Shown here: positions 1 to 9,013 of the stretch, one piece after another
Position numbering within the stretch: the first letter of the stretch is position 1
Layout of the letters: each line of letters opens with the position of its first letter
Assembly (NCBI GenBank): GCA_013398175.1
Contig: VZRZ01001307.1
Span: 186,001 to 250,000 of the forward strand
DNA: 64,000 nucleotides
Origin: Climacteris rufus
Taxonomy: Eukaryota > Chordata > Aves > Passeriformes > Climacteridae
Direction of reading: 5' to 3'
Program-made: the position numbers and the translations under genes
The notes under the pieces: model-generated
Database searches by the model: none
Seen by the model: the letters and a program-made list of their open reading frames with translations, nothing else
Told to the model about the DNA's origin: nothing

Positions 1-464
1 ACATGTAAGAAAGGACTGGTGGTGCCTTTTGAGGCTTTTTGGAAAGGCAGGACCTGCAGGGTTCTGTGACTGTCATGGGCCTGTCTTCCCTCAGGCGCCT
101 TCAGAGCAGGAATGTGCACTGGTGTCTGGCAGGGAGCAGTGGGGAGTGATGCTTCCCTGGCTGCTGGAAACCTGGACTGCATGTAACAACTCTCTAGGGC
201 TTGTGCAGAAGCATTTGGGCTCCTGGAGGCTCTGCAGATGTTGATGATGATGGAGGAGAGGAACTGGCCTGTGGGGAAAGTGCAGGTGTCAGCAAATGGT
301 GGTCTGAGCCTTGTGCCTCTGGTGATGCAGAGCCTAGAGCTCCTGGACCGTGCTCTGAAGATCAGTGCTCTGCCTGCCTCTGGTAGCACCAAAGTGGGAA
401 AGGGAGGAGATGCCAAGGGCATGGACTGGAGCACAGATAGTCTTTCTGTTTGAATGTGCCCCAG
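1..464 (+). other. ELAC2: ELAC2 intron (partial)
   Basis: This is the intron upstream of the first ELAC2 exon in the window; it ends in the acceptor CCCCAG at 459-464. No reading frame in it resembles ELAC2 or another protein I recognise, and I see no repeat. Confidence 0.6.
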
Positions 465-563
465 GTATCAGGAGGGACTTCCTGAGAACCAGGTGGCCTT
501 GGTTATTCACATGACTCCCGAGTCAGTGCTTCGAGACAGCCGCTACCAGCAGTGGATGGAAAG
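465..563 (+). CDS. ELAC2: ELAC2 exon a
   Basis: Codes (R)YQEGLPENQVALVIHMTPES... to QQWMER, N-terminal half. It begins with the last base of a codon and ends two bases into one (AG|GTGCGT). Confidence 0.9.
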
Positions 564-3500
564 GTGCGTGGTCCTCTGGCTACTGGGCTCATGTCTCTGT
601 TGGCAGCAGCCAGTTCTTGGTGTGCAAGAAGTAAAAGAGCTGGAAAAAGAGGGCTCTGCTGGCTCAGGTGAGATTTTTAGCTCAGGTGTGCACATGTGCC
701 CATGTGGGGCTGAAACTGTTGTGCATTATTGTCCTCTGACAGATTTGGGCCTGGGACTCAGCACTTGGTGCTCAATGAAAACTCCTCTGCTGTACACAAC
801 CCACGCAGCTACAAGATCCAAACTCAGCTGAACCTCATCCACCCAGAGATCTTCCCTCTGCTCACCACCTACAAGACCAAGGTAGGCCAGGCCTTGCTTG
901 CCCGTGTGCCTCGTGCCCCTGAGCAAAGCCTGTGTCTCACATCACCCTCCTCCCTGCAGGAAGCAGAGTCTGTGTGCCCTGTGCCCATTGTGCGAGGGGA
1001 GTGCCTCCTGAAATACCACCTCAGGCCACAGCAGGAGTGGCAGAGGTCAGTGGGAATCTTTTACTTTCCAGGTTTTGGATGTTGGCTTGAAGCAGGTTTT
1101 TAGTGAGGGAGGACACTCTCAGAATCCTTTGCAAAGCCTGTCTGGTGGTGTGCTGGGGTAACTGACTTGAGAGCTGTGTTCCTGTCCCTCCAAGTCTCAG
1201 ACAAGCTGTAGCACATGGATGAGTGAACCACTGAAAACAACACCTGGCTAGTGATTTGGAGAATTGTTTCTGTCCCTCGTTTCTGTAACCTCGTGGTCCT
1301 CTGCCCTTTGCTTTCACTCATGCTGTGCACCCAGCTGTGGCTGTGACAGAGCAGATGGGGGCAGGGAGAGAGTTTTTGGGGAGCCCAGCGTAAGTCTTGC
1401 CATCTGAAGACCTAGAAAGCCTGGCATCCGAGCTGAAAGCTCCAGGTGGTTAAACAGTTGCTTTGCTTGTGCTGGCCTGGTGGGCAAATAGGTGAAGCTG
1501 CTCAGTGAGAACCATAAGGGACCACAGGGAGCAAGGGGATTCCAGCCACCATGGCTTGGGTTTCTGGCTTTGTTGGGCACAATGGTAGGACCCAGGTGCC
1601 AGGAGGAGTTTGTTTCTCTGCTTAAGGTGTCTGAAGGCCTGTAGTACTGCACATGCTCTGAAGCAGGCCCAGGACACAGGTCCCTTACACTTTTCAGCGA
1701 AGCCTCCTGGATCCCTTTAGGTGGCTGCTTCTCTTCCAGGACCCTCCGTGCTGCCTTGCAGTGCCCTCTAGTGCCTGGCAGCTCTGGATCAGGATGTAGT
1801 GCTATTCCAGGAGCTTCTCCACTTTAGTGGAATGATCATTTCTGTGCCTGGCTCAGCCCAACCAGGCCTTTTTGGCACACACCACACTTGTGGATGTGTC
1901 TTCTCCTGCCCCTCAAAATGGAAAGAGCATCTGCCCCCTTGTTGTAAGGCTGTTTTGTCACAGGAATTTGGCACTTTGCTCTGAAAAGGACTATTTCAGT
2001 TCCTACCTTGCCCCATCCTGACACATGGCCTGTTCTTGCAGAGATGCTGTGACTGTCTGTGATCCCGATGCGTTTGTTAGCGAAGCCTTGGATCTCCCTG
2101 ACTTCCAGACCCGTGTGAAGGAGTGCAAAGATAGCCTGTCTGCTGTACCAGGTACAGATCAGCAGCTTGGCTTGGATCAGTGTAATGGAAAAAGGAGCTC
2201 TTGGTGACCACTGCTTTAAAGCCCAGATGAATCTGTGAAGTGGTGGTGCTGGTTCTGCCTTCCCTTATAAACGTGCTGACTGGGGACTTGTTGGCTCTGG
2301 AGTTACTGGGCTGATGAACTACGTGGTGTGTGACTGGGCAGTATGTGGACAACATTTGCTTACAAATCCTTGTTGTCTGTTTCTGTAGGAAATGTGGGTG
2401 CTTATCCTGAAATAGTGTTCCTGGGGACAGGATCAGCAATTCCAATGAAAATCCGCAATGTCAGTTCCACGCTGCTGAACACCAGGTAAACCCCAGTGCT
2501 GTGCATTGTCTTGGAGAGGCTCAGTGTCTCAGGGGGTGCTGCTCAAGGGCTGATCTGACCAGTGCTGCTGACACAGGGAAAGTGCCCCATCTGGAGTCTG
2601 CAGTTTGAGGCACCCACCTCTCTCTAGGTGGGGAAGACTTGAGAACCATCTGTAAAGCCAAACATTTATGGCCCCATTTTCCCATCTGCCCCGAGGGTGT
2701 GTTCAGCATCAGCACAAGACCAGAGTGAGCTGTGCACACAGAACAGTCTCCAAAGCCTTGATTAGTAGGGCTGGAGCAGCATTGCAGGATGTAGAGCACT
2801 GAGATCTCTGCCTCCCAACCCAAAATATCCCCCTCCCTACGTGGTCCTGCTCAGAGCTCTTACAGTGGCTGCTAAATGTCTCTGTCACTTCTCACTAGTG
2901 CTACCCGCTCCCTGCTCCTGGACTGTGGAGAAGGAACCTTTGGGCAGCTCTGCCGTCACTATGGAGAGCAAGTTGACCAAGTGCTGTGTAACATCGTGGC
3001 CGTGTTTGTGTCCCACATGCACACAGATCATCATTCGGTGCGTTCAGGGTGTGGGAAGGGGCTCCAGGCAGGTGTGCTCTGAGCCTTGGGACTCAGCTGC
3101 AGCTCCAGGTGATGAATGTGGGCTGCCCAGCAGCTCTGCATTCCGTTCTGCTTCCATTCCCCAGGCACTGCTGAATCTGTCTGTAGTCTGACCTAATCCC
3201 TTCTCCTTTCTTGTTTGGGATTCACACTGGAATCATCCAGAGTTGTAATTTTTTAGCAGTGTCCAACCCAGCTCCCTCCAGTGTTTGCAGCAGAGAGTCA
3301 CAGAAGGACCATCTGGTCTGTTCTAGACAGGGCCTGATCAGGGCAGGCCGTGTGCTGCTCTGCTCTCTTGTGCCTGGCAGTCACACAGGGTCTGAGGTGC
3401 TGGGTAGGGACTTTCTGCTCTCCACCCTTCTGGGAGGGGCCTGTGGGCTGCTGGCCACCAGCTTGGGGCATAAGCAGTGCCAGTGTTACAGCAGCTCAGC

Positions 3501-6500
3501 AGGTTGCTCTTATTGGGAGAACAGAAACCACAGATTTCTGACTGCAGGTTTGTCCTGGCTTGGGGCTTGCTGAGCTGTGGTAGCACTGTTGCCACTTACT
3601 CCCCAGACATTTCTGACTGCACGTGCTGTGTCCTTTGTTCCCCTTGCAGGGGCTGGTGAACATCCTGCTGGAGCGGCGGAGAGCTTTTGTGAGTAGCACT
3701 GGTGTTTCTCTGCTCCTGAACTTGCCTTGGGGGCGGGGAGGGGAACTTCTGAGTAGTGAAGCACCAGCATTTCCCTAGCATTTCTTCCCTCTGATTTGGT
3801 GTACACCTAGTAATGATTTTTCCCCCACCTTTGCTTTTCCAGGCAGCCCTTGGTCAGGCTTTCAGCCCTCTCTTTCTGATAGCACCTGAGCAGATCATGC
3901 CTTGGCTACACGAGTACCACAACCACTGTGAAGAGATTCTCGGAGACATCAAGTGAGTGTTCTGTGTGGAGAAATGTCCTGGGTCCTTATTCAAGGCAAA
4001 CCTCTGTCATCCATTCCCCCACCACTTGTTGGAGGTGACTCTGACTTCTTCCACTGCCTGTAGAACAAGGGTGTGCAGTTTGCAGAAGGCAGGATAGGGT
4101 TTGTTACTCAGTTGTGCTGCTTAAGAAAGGCTTGTGTGCAGGCTTTTCCTATGGAAAAGGGAATTGGTCAAGTAGAGAGTATTTGGTAGTGGGGAAGAAG
4201 TGATTGGAGGAGTTACAAACAGGTGCACCAAGGCACTGAACTGAGAAGGAGAAACAGGAGAAATCAGCTGCTTAAAGATAAGATCAGGTTGTAATTGCCC
4301 TTAGTTAACTCTTTTTCCCTCCCTCACAGAATGATTCCTTCTCAGTCTCTTGTGAAAGGCTGTGAGAACATCAGACCTAAAGCCAATGGGTTTGTGAGCT
4401 CTTTGTTAGAGAGCTATGACCTGGCTGAGGTAAGTTCCTGAGCTGAGGGGCTCTGTGGCTGGAGTGGACCTGGGGTCTAACACTTCTATCCTTGTTCAGT
4501 TTCAGACCTGTGAAGTCCAACACTGTAAAAATGCTTTTGCATGCTCAGTGATCCACAAGTCTGGCTGGAAAGTAGTCTATTCTGGGGACACAATGCCCTG
4601 CATGGCCTTAGTGCAAATGGGTAGGTGTCAACACCCTCTGCTTGAAGAATCTCTTGGAGAAAGGTCTTCATCTGTCAGTATTCAAAATGGGCACTTCAAA
4701 CCCTTGGTGCTGTGTCTGCCACGCAGTGAGGGGCTGAGGACGCAAAAGGAGGGCTCCTGTAGTCAGTTGGACTGGTCAGTCTTCAACTGAAGATTGAATG
4801 TATGATTGTTTGCACAGGTAAAGATGCCAACCTGCTGATCCATGAAGCCACACTGGAAGATGGCATGGAAAAAGAAGCTATAGAGAAGACCCACAGGTGG
4901 GGTGTGTTCTGCTGCCTGTCTCTGTCAGGAAGGGAAAGGTGCATAGCTGGATGTAGTCTTTGAAGCTGGTGGTGAAGGGCCCAAGTCCTGTCAAAGGTTC
5001 TGGTGTGTGTAGAGCTCTTCTACACTAAAGATGGTGTGTTGTTCATTGCAGCAGCTCTGTAACCACCACAGCTCCTCTCCACGTTCCCCAAAAGTAATGG
5101 GGAAAGCTTTCAAGCAGACAGTAGTAACTCTACAAATAGACTAGCCCAAGGGGAAGGCCCTGTGCTTGATTACATCTTGGGACTAAGCTCAGAGGGTAGA
5201 AGAGTCATCTTACCCCCACAGCTCACTGAATTTCCAGTGAGCAGTGCAGCCGGGATTCTGTGTGCTGCTGCCAGCAAACGTGGGAGACCCGAGAGCAGCT
5301 GCTCGGGATGACCTGTGAGTCACAGTGCAAGAGCTGGGCCTGCTGGCACCCCTGGGACAAGTGTTTGAATACATTCCTGTGCCCAGTTTGCGGAGCTCTT
5401 AAATGTAGGGCTCCAATAACTACAGCTGCTTTCCTGCACTCAGGGTCGTGTGGAAGTCAGAGCCTTGCCACCAGTGCAGGCTGCCCAAGGGAGAGGGCTC
5501 TGTGCCCTTGTGCTCAGCGGGTGTGAGGTCACTTGGAGTGCTGTGACCCTGGTGCAGAGCAGCAGTACCTGTGACCTGGCTGTGACCAGGCTGCATTCCT
5601 TTTGCAGCACGACCTCGCAGGCGATCCAGACTGGGATGAAGATGAATGCAGAGTTCATCATGCTCAATCACTTCAGCCAGAGGTATGCCAAGATCCCGCT
5701 GTTCAGCGAGGACTTCAGCGAGAAGGTTGGGATTGCCTTTGACCACATGAGGGTAAGTTGGGAGCTTGGGGCCAGGCCTGGGAAAGGTGTCAGTGTTATT
5801 TGGGGCTGCCTGCTCATGAGTTATATTCTCCTCTTGTACTGTATCGATACCCCATCTCCCAAAGAGCAGTCTCTGAAATAGCTCCTTTATCTGCTGGCAG
5901 CAGATACCCCAGTGTGGGGAAGGGGTGGCACAGGGTGAGACGGGTGCTGTTGGCCCTTGAATCTGACTCTTAACACACTGGTTGTTTGCCTTATGTCACC
6001 TCAAGTCTGTGCTTGCTACTGCCAGCCAAAAACCCTAATTCTGCTTCCATTCCCATTCTCTTGTCAGCTGATGAGCTGCTCCTATGGCTTGCTGTAGCAG
6101 AGATCTGGGAGACAAAAGCTGCGTCCATTGGGCTGAAGACACCTGTGGCAGTGGGGGTAGCTCAGTCAGAATTAGTACTGGTTCACAGCATTTCTGGGGA
6201 GACAATGTCCATGACTTGTCGAGGTCAGGGCTGCTCGGTGCAGGTGCTGCACACAGGAAGGGGCAGTGGCCTGCCATCTGCACGGGCCAAAGGCAAGGGG
6301 GAGCAAGGAAATCAAACAGCACTTCTCATGCAGGTGCTCCTGTGCTTGTGTTTCAGGTTCGTTTCAGTGACTTTGCAGCCATCCCGAAGCTGATCCCGCC
6401 CCTGAAGGCTCTGTTTGCAGATGACATCGTGGAGATGGAGGAGCGGAAGGAGAAGCGGGAGATGCGGCTGCTGAAGGAGACTGCCCTGGTCCTGGACAGA

Positions 6501-6599
6501 CTGGCCGGCGGGGAGAACACGGAAGTGGCGCGCCAGAAACGGAAACAAGCCAAGAACCATCAGGAACTACCAGACAAGAAGCTTAAAACAGTAAACTGA
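465..6599 (+). CDS. ELAC2: ELAC2, zinc phosphodiesterase / tRNase Z long form (3' part, 13 exons)
   Basis: ELAC2 is an endonuclease that removes the 3' trailer from tRNA precursors in the nucleus and mitochondria. Exons: 465-563, 743-881, 960-1045, 2042-2151, 2389-2485, 2899-3037, 3650-3688, 3843-3952, 4330-4429, 4500-4620, 4818-4896, 5608-5752, 6357-6599. They join in one frame (about 501 codons plus TGA). The encoded part is the end of the N-terminal half and the whole C-terminal metallo-beta-lactamase domain. Visible motifs are the PxKxRN loop (PMKIRN), the zinc motif HxHxDH (HMHTDHH), SGDT, HEAT and the LNHFSQRY histidine. A charged, lysine-rich tail follows. Family and length are judged from memory of human ELAC2 (about 826 residues). 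The short form ELAC1 is excluded because N-terminal-half sequence precedes the catalytic domain. The 5' exons, including any mitochondrial targeting signal, are outside the window. I see no frameshift or missing catalytic residue. Confidence 0.96.
743..881 (+). CDS. ELAC2: ELAC2 exon b
   Basis: Begins FGPGTQHLVLNENSSAVHN and ends TTYKTK; donor AAG|GTAGGC, phase 0. This is N-terminal-half sequence typical of long-form tRNase Z. Confidence 0.92.
960..1045 (+). CDS. ELAC2: ELAC2 exon c
   Basis: EAESVCPVPIVRGECLLKYH... to QEWQR. The preceding intron is only 78 bp. Donor AG|GTCAGT, phase 2. Confidence 0.92.
1046..2041 (+). other. ELAC2: ELAC2 intron, nothing recognised
   Basis: A 996-bp intron with a clean donor and a TTCTTGCAG acceptor. 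I see no repeat, RNA gene or nested coding sequence in it. Confidence 0.6.
2042..2151 (+). CDS. ELAC2: ELAC2 exon d
   Basis: DAVTVCDPDAFVSEALDLPD... to SLSAVP, the linker before the catalytic domain; ends one base into a Gly codon before GTACAG. Confidence 0.9.
2389..2485 (+). CDS. ELAC2: ELAC2 exon e (start of catalytic domain, PxKxRN loop)
   Basis: GNVGAYPEIVFLGTGSAIPM then KIRNVSSTLLNT. FLGTGSA opens the beta-lactamase fold. PMKIRN is the PxKxRN loop, which in the family takes part in recognising the tRNA 3' end and the CCA anti-determinant. Confidence 0.94.
2899..3037 (+). CDS. ELAC2: ELAC2 exon f (zinc motif HxHxDH)
   Basis: Encodes LLLDCGEGTFGQLCRHYG and then FVSHMHTDHHS. The three histidines and the aspartate of the zinc-binding and catalytic motif are all present. 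The two intervening residues (M, T) differ from the human L and A as I recall it. Donor TCG|GTGCGT, phase 0. Confidence 0.95.
3650..3688 (+). CDS. ELAC2: ELAC2 exon g (39-nt micro-exon)
   Basis: Encodes GLVNILLERRRAF, 13 codons, phase 0 at both ends, between CCTTGCAG and TTT|GTGAGT. Human ELAC2 has a matching segment directly after the HxHxDH motif. Confidence 0.9.
3843..3952 (+). CDS. ELAC2: ELAC2 exon h
   Basis: AALGQAFSPLFLIAPEQIMP, then WLHEYHNHCEEILGDIK. This is the region following the zinc motif; ends AA|GTGAGT, phase 2. Confidence 0.92.
4330..4429 (+). CDS. ELAC2: ELAC2 exon i
   Basis: MIPSQSLVKGCENIRPK... to LLESYDLAE. The acceptor lies in CCTCACAG and the donor is GAG|GTAAGT, phase 0. 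It is the least conserved part of the catalytic half compared with human. Confidence 0.88.
4500..4620 (+). CDS. ELAC2: ELAC2 exon j (SGDT motif)
   Basis: FQTCEVQHCKNAFACSVIHK followed by SGWKVVYSGDTMPCMALVQM. SGDT carries the aspartate that bridges the two zinc ions. The intron before it is 70 bp. Confidence 0.94.
4818..4896 (+). CDS. ELAC2: ELAC2 exon k (HEAT motif)
   Basis: GKDANLLIHEATLEDGMEKE to KTHS. LIHEAT is the conserved histidine motif of tRNase Z. Donor AG|GTGGGG. Confidence 0.94.
4897..5607 (+). other. ELAC2: ELAC2 intron, nothing recognised
   Basis: A 711-bp intron between the HEAT exon and the LNHFSQRY exon. I see no repeat or coding signal. Confidence 0.6.
5608..5752 (+). CDS. 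ELAC2: ELAC2 exon l (LNHFSQRY histidine motif)
   Basis: TTSQAIQTGMKMNAEFIMLN then HFSQRYAKIPLF and a C-terminal AFDHMR. The LNHFSQRY histidine is the last zinc ligand. Donor AGG|GTAAGT, phase 0. Confidence 0.95.
6357..6599 (+). CDS. ELAC2: ELAC2 last coding exon
   Basis: VRFSDFAAIPKLIPPLKALF, then an acidic/basic helical stretch (EEMEERKEKRE-like) and a lysine-rich tail ending LKTVN-TGA at 6597-6599. The charged tail is normal for animal ELAC2 and may help localisation (inference). Confidence 0.95.
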   Translation, partial: VRFSDFAAIPKLIPPLKALFADDIVEMEERKEKREMRLLKETALVLDRLAGGENTEVARQKRKQAKNHQELPDKKLKTVN

Positions 6600-7225
6600 G
6601 AGACACAAGGCTGGGAAGCTCAGCTCTGAGAGGCGCCTTGCCCTCCCCAGGCCTTGGGAGCGGGCGGTGCTGCAGCACCGCGGGAAGGGGGCTGGCCTGG
6701 GCACCTCGGTTTGTGTGGTCATCGTGGATCTCCCTGGGCTGCAGCTCCAGTGGGTTGTCAGCAGCACTGGTCCTTGTGGAGACAGGATCTGCCCATTCAG
6801 CTCCTGTTCTGGGGCTCACAAGGCCATGTGATGTTTTTCTTTTAGCCAAAAATTCTTCTCTCTGAACTGTTTTAATTTTGGGGTTTATGCTACAAGTTAT
6901 TGATAATGTAACAGCAGCAGGCGTGACCTTTGCAAGAGATCGGGTGCGAGAGGCCCTGGAGGGGCTGTGGATTTACCAGAAGAAGGTGAGCAGGTCTCAG
7001 TGAGGGGGAGTGTAACCAGGCTTCAGAACCCAGGTAACAGGAGGAAAGTTAACAGTGAAATGGGACCCAATTTTAGGCTTTTAGGTTTAATTAGGGGTGA
7101 GAATACATCTGTACCTCAGGGTTCCCATTCTGTTTTGGTTTTCTCCACTGATTTTTTGTTTCAAAAGATCAGTATTCCAAACTCTTTATTTAGAATCTGA
7201 ATAAACCACTCGCCATCCTCCAGAA
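6600..7225 (+). other. ELAC2: ELAC2 3' untranslated region
   Basis: From the stop codon to about 20 bp past the AATAAA at 7200. A GT-rich stretch (TGTGTTGTGTCTGG) follows near 7229, as expected for a cleavage/polyadenylation site. No repeat is seen. Confidence 0.75.
7200..7205 (+). terminator. ELAC2: ELAC2 polyadenylation signal AATAAA
   Basis: Canonical AATAAA, 600 bp after the ELAC2 stop, with a GT-rich downstream element about 25-40 bp further on. Confidence 0.8.
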
Positions 7226-8180
7226 AGCTGTGTTGTGTCTGGATCACTAACAAGGAAACAAAAACCTGGGTTACTCCAGAGAATGACCTTGCCTGGCTGA
7301 TTCTGCATTGGGGTAAAGACGAAGATCTTGTCCCTCAGGTCTGGATCATGCTGGAGCCTCATGGCTGTGTTTCATGCCAGCACAATCCTCACTGCCTCTT
7401 GTCCTCTCTGGACAGGAGTTTTGCTGGTCAGGCCAGGCTGGCTCTGGCAGGCTCTTGAATGGCTCTGGATCGGGTGACTGGGAGTTCCCTCGAGCAGATT
7501 CTGGTTCTGCATGCCGGGGACAGGAAAGCTGCAGGCAGAGAGGGGAGAGGTCTGTGGTTAAGAGGAGTGTTTCCAAGGCTTTTTGTGGGTGAACTTTGCT
7601 TCTTCCCTTGCCGCTGCTGTTCCTGCCTGTGTTTGGAAGCAGGAGGGGAGTTCTGTGCTGCTTCAATTTAAGGAGTTCATTTTTTGGGGCAACTTCAAGT
7701 TGCTCTGTCCAGCAAATGACACCTGCACACCAGTACAGACTTAAGACTCCATTTTAAGGTAGTGGAAAATTAAGAGACAAACTAACAGCAAAGCATCTTT
7801 TGTTGAGCTCTGCTTTAATGTTACGGTTGTCTGAAGCAGAGCCTGGGGAATGGACACAGCTGGGTCCTGCAGAAAAGCTCTGCTGGGCTTTTATGAATAG
7901 CAGGGGACTGAGGAAAAAGGGAGCAAGTGCCTCTTACTGTGCAGGGGTAGGAAGGCGTGGGTTGGGCTGCCCAGGGGAGGACCTGGTTACTGCTGCGATG
8001 AGACAAGCAGCTCTGGGACTGCACGGGATCTGTGTGCTGCTTCTCATGGAAGTAAAGAAGGGCCTTTTACTACTTGGAAAATAGTGAACTGCTTCTCACA
8101 GACGATATAATAAAAAGGAAATCCAGCGGTGGCAGGAGCCCACAGCACCGCAGTTTCAGCCTGGGGTGGTTGATGCACGG
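7226..8180. other. Intergenic space between ELAC2 and DNAH9
   Basis: About 1 kb of non-repetitive sequence with no supported exon. Together with the promoter region, the gap between the ELAC2 poly(A) signal and the DNAH9 start codon is only about 1.25 kb. Confidence 0.6.
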
Positions 8181-8409
8181 ACAGAGGTGTCGGGCACAGC
8201 ACGCGGGGGGAAGGACGGGACCTGCCTGGCTCCGGTGTGGAAAGATTTCCCCGCTGGGCGCTTCCCGCGGAGCGAGCCGGGCTGGGCAATCGCTTCTGGG
8301 GCTCCATAGCGGTGCCGGGGTGAGGAAAAGGGGCTGGAGCGGGAGGCGGGAGGCGGCAGCGCTGGGACCGCCCTCGCTTCCCGGCGGGACACGGGAGCGG
8401 CTCCCGGGA

Positions 8410-8423
8410 GTTCCCCGGGCAAC
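8410..8423 (+). promoter_or_regulatory. DNAH9: X-box (RFX binding site) upstream of DNAH9
   Basis: GTTCCCCGGGCAAC fits the ciliary X-box GTHNYY-nn-RRNAAC at every specified position, apart from CG instead of the usual AT spacer. It lies 36 bp before the start codon. RFX factors acting with FOXJ1 drive motile-cilium genes through such sites (known biology). That this copy is functional is inference. Confidence 0.65.
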
Positions 8424-8459
8424 GGCGTCCTCTCGCCCGGAGCCGGCGGTGCGGGGCGC

Positions 8460-9013
8460 ATGGAGCCCGAGGGGGCGGCCGGGCCGGAGCCCTGGGAGCC
8501 GCTGGAGGAGGCGCTGTGGCTGCGGCTGGCGCGGGCGCTGGCGCTGTCCCCGGAGCGCTGGCGGCGCTGGGCGGGNNNNNNNNNNNNNNNNNNNNNNNNN
8601 NNNNNNNNNNNNNNNNNNNNNNNNNNNNNNNNNNNNNNNNNNNNNNNNNNNNNNNNNNNNNNNNNNNNNNNNNNNNNNNNNNNNNNNNNNNNNNNNNNNN
8701 NNNNNNNNNNNNNNNNNNNNNNNNNNNNNNNNNNNNNNNNNNNNNNNNNNNNNNNNNNNNNNNNNNNNNNNNNNNNNNNNNNNNNNNNNNNNNNNNNNNN
8801 NNNNNNNNNNNNNNNNNNNNNNNNNNNNNNNNNNNNNNNNNNNNNNNNNNNNNNNNNNNNNNNNNNNNNNNNNNNNNNNNNNNNNNNNNNNNCGGCGCCG
8901 CCAAGGCGCTCTTCTTCCTCCGCCCGCCCGGCGCCGGCCCCGGCCCCGCCGCGCTGCTGTGCGGGGACCTGCCCGCCCAGCCCCTGCCGCACTTCGCCGC
9001 GCTGGTGGAGGAG
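8460..9013 (+). CDS. DNAH9: DNAH9 exon 1 (interrupted by assembly gap)
   Basis: Starts at ATG 8460 (MEPEGAAGPEPWEPL...), is lost in N from 8576 to 8892, and resumes with AAKALFFLR... to HFAALVEE before GAG|GTAAGC. Human DNAH9 exon 1 has AKALFFLR and a VCGDLP motif at the same place; here LLCGDLP. The two halves are in different frames across the N run (434 nt, 2 mod 3), so the stated gap length is not exact. Start choice: first ATG in the CpG island, with G at +4. Confidence 0.8.
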
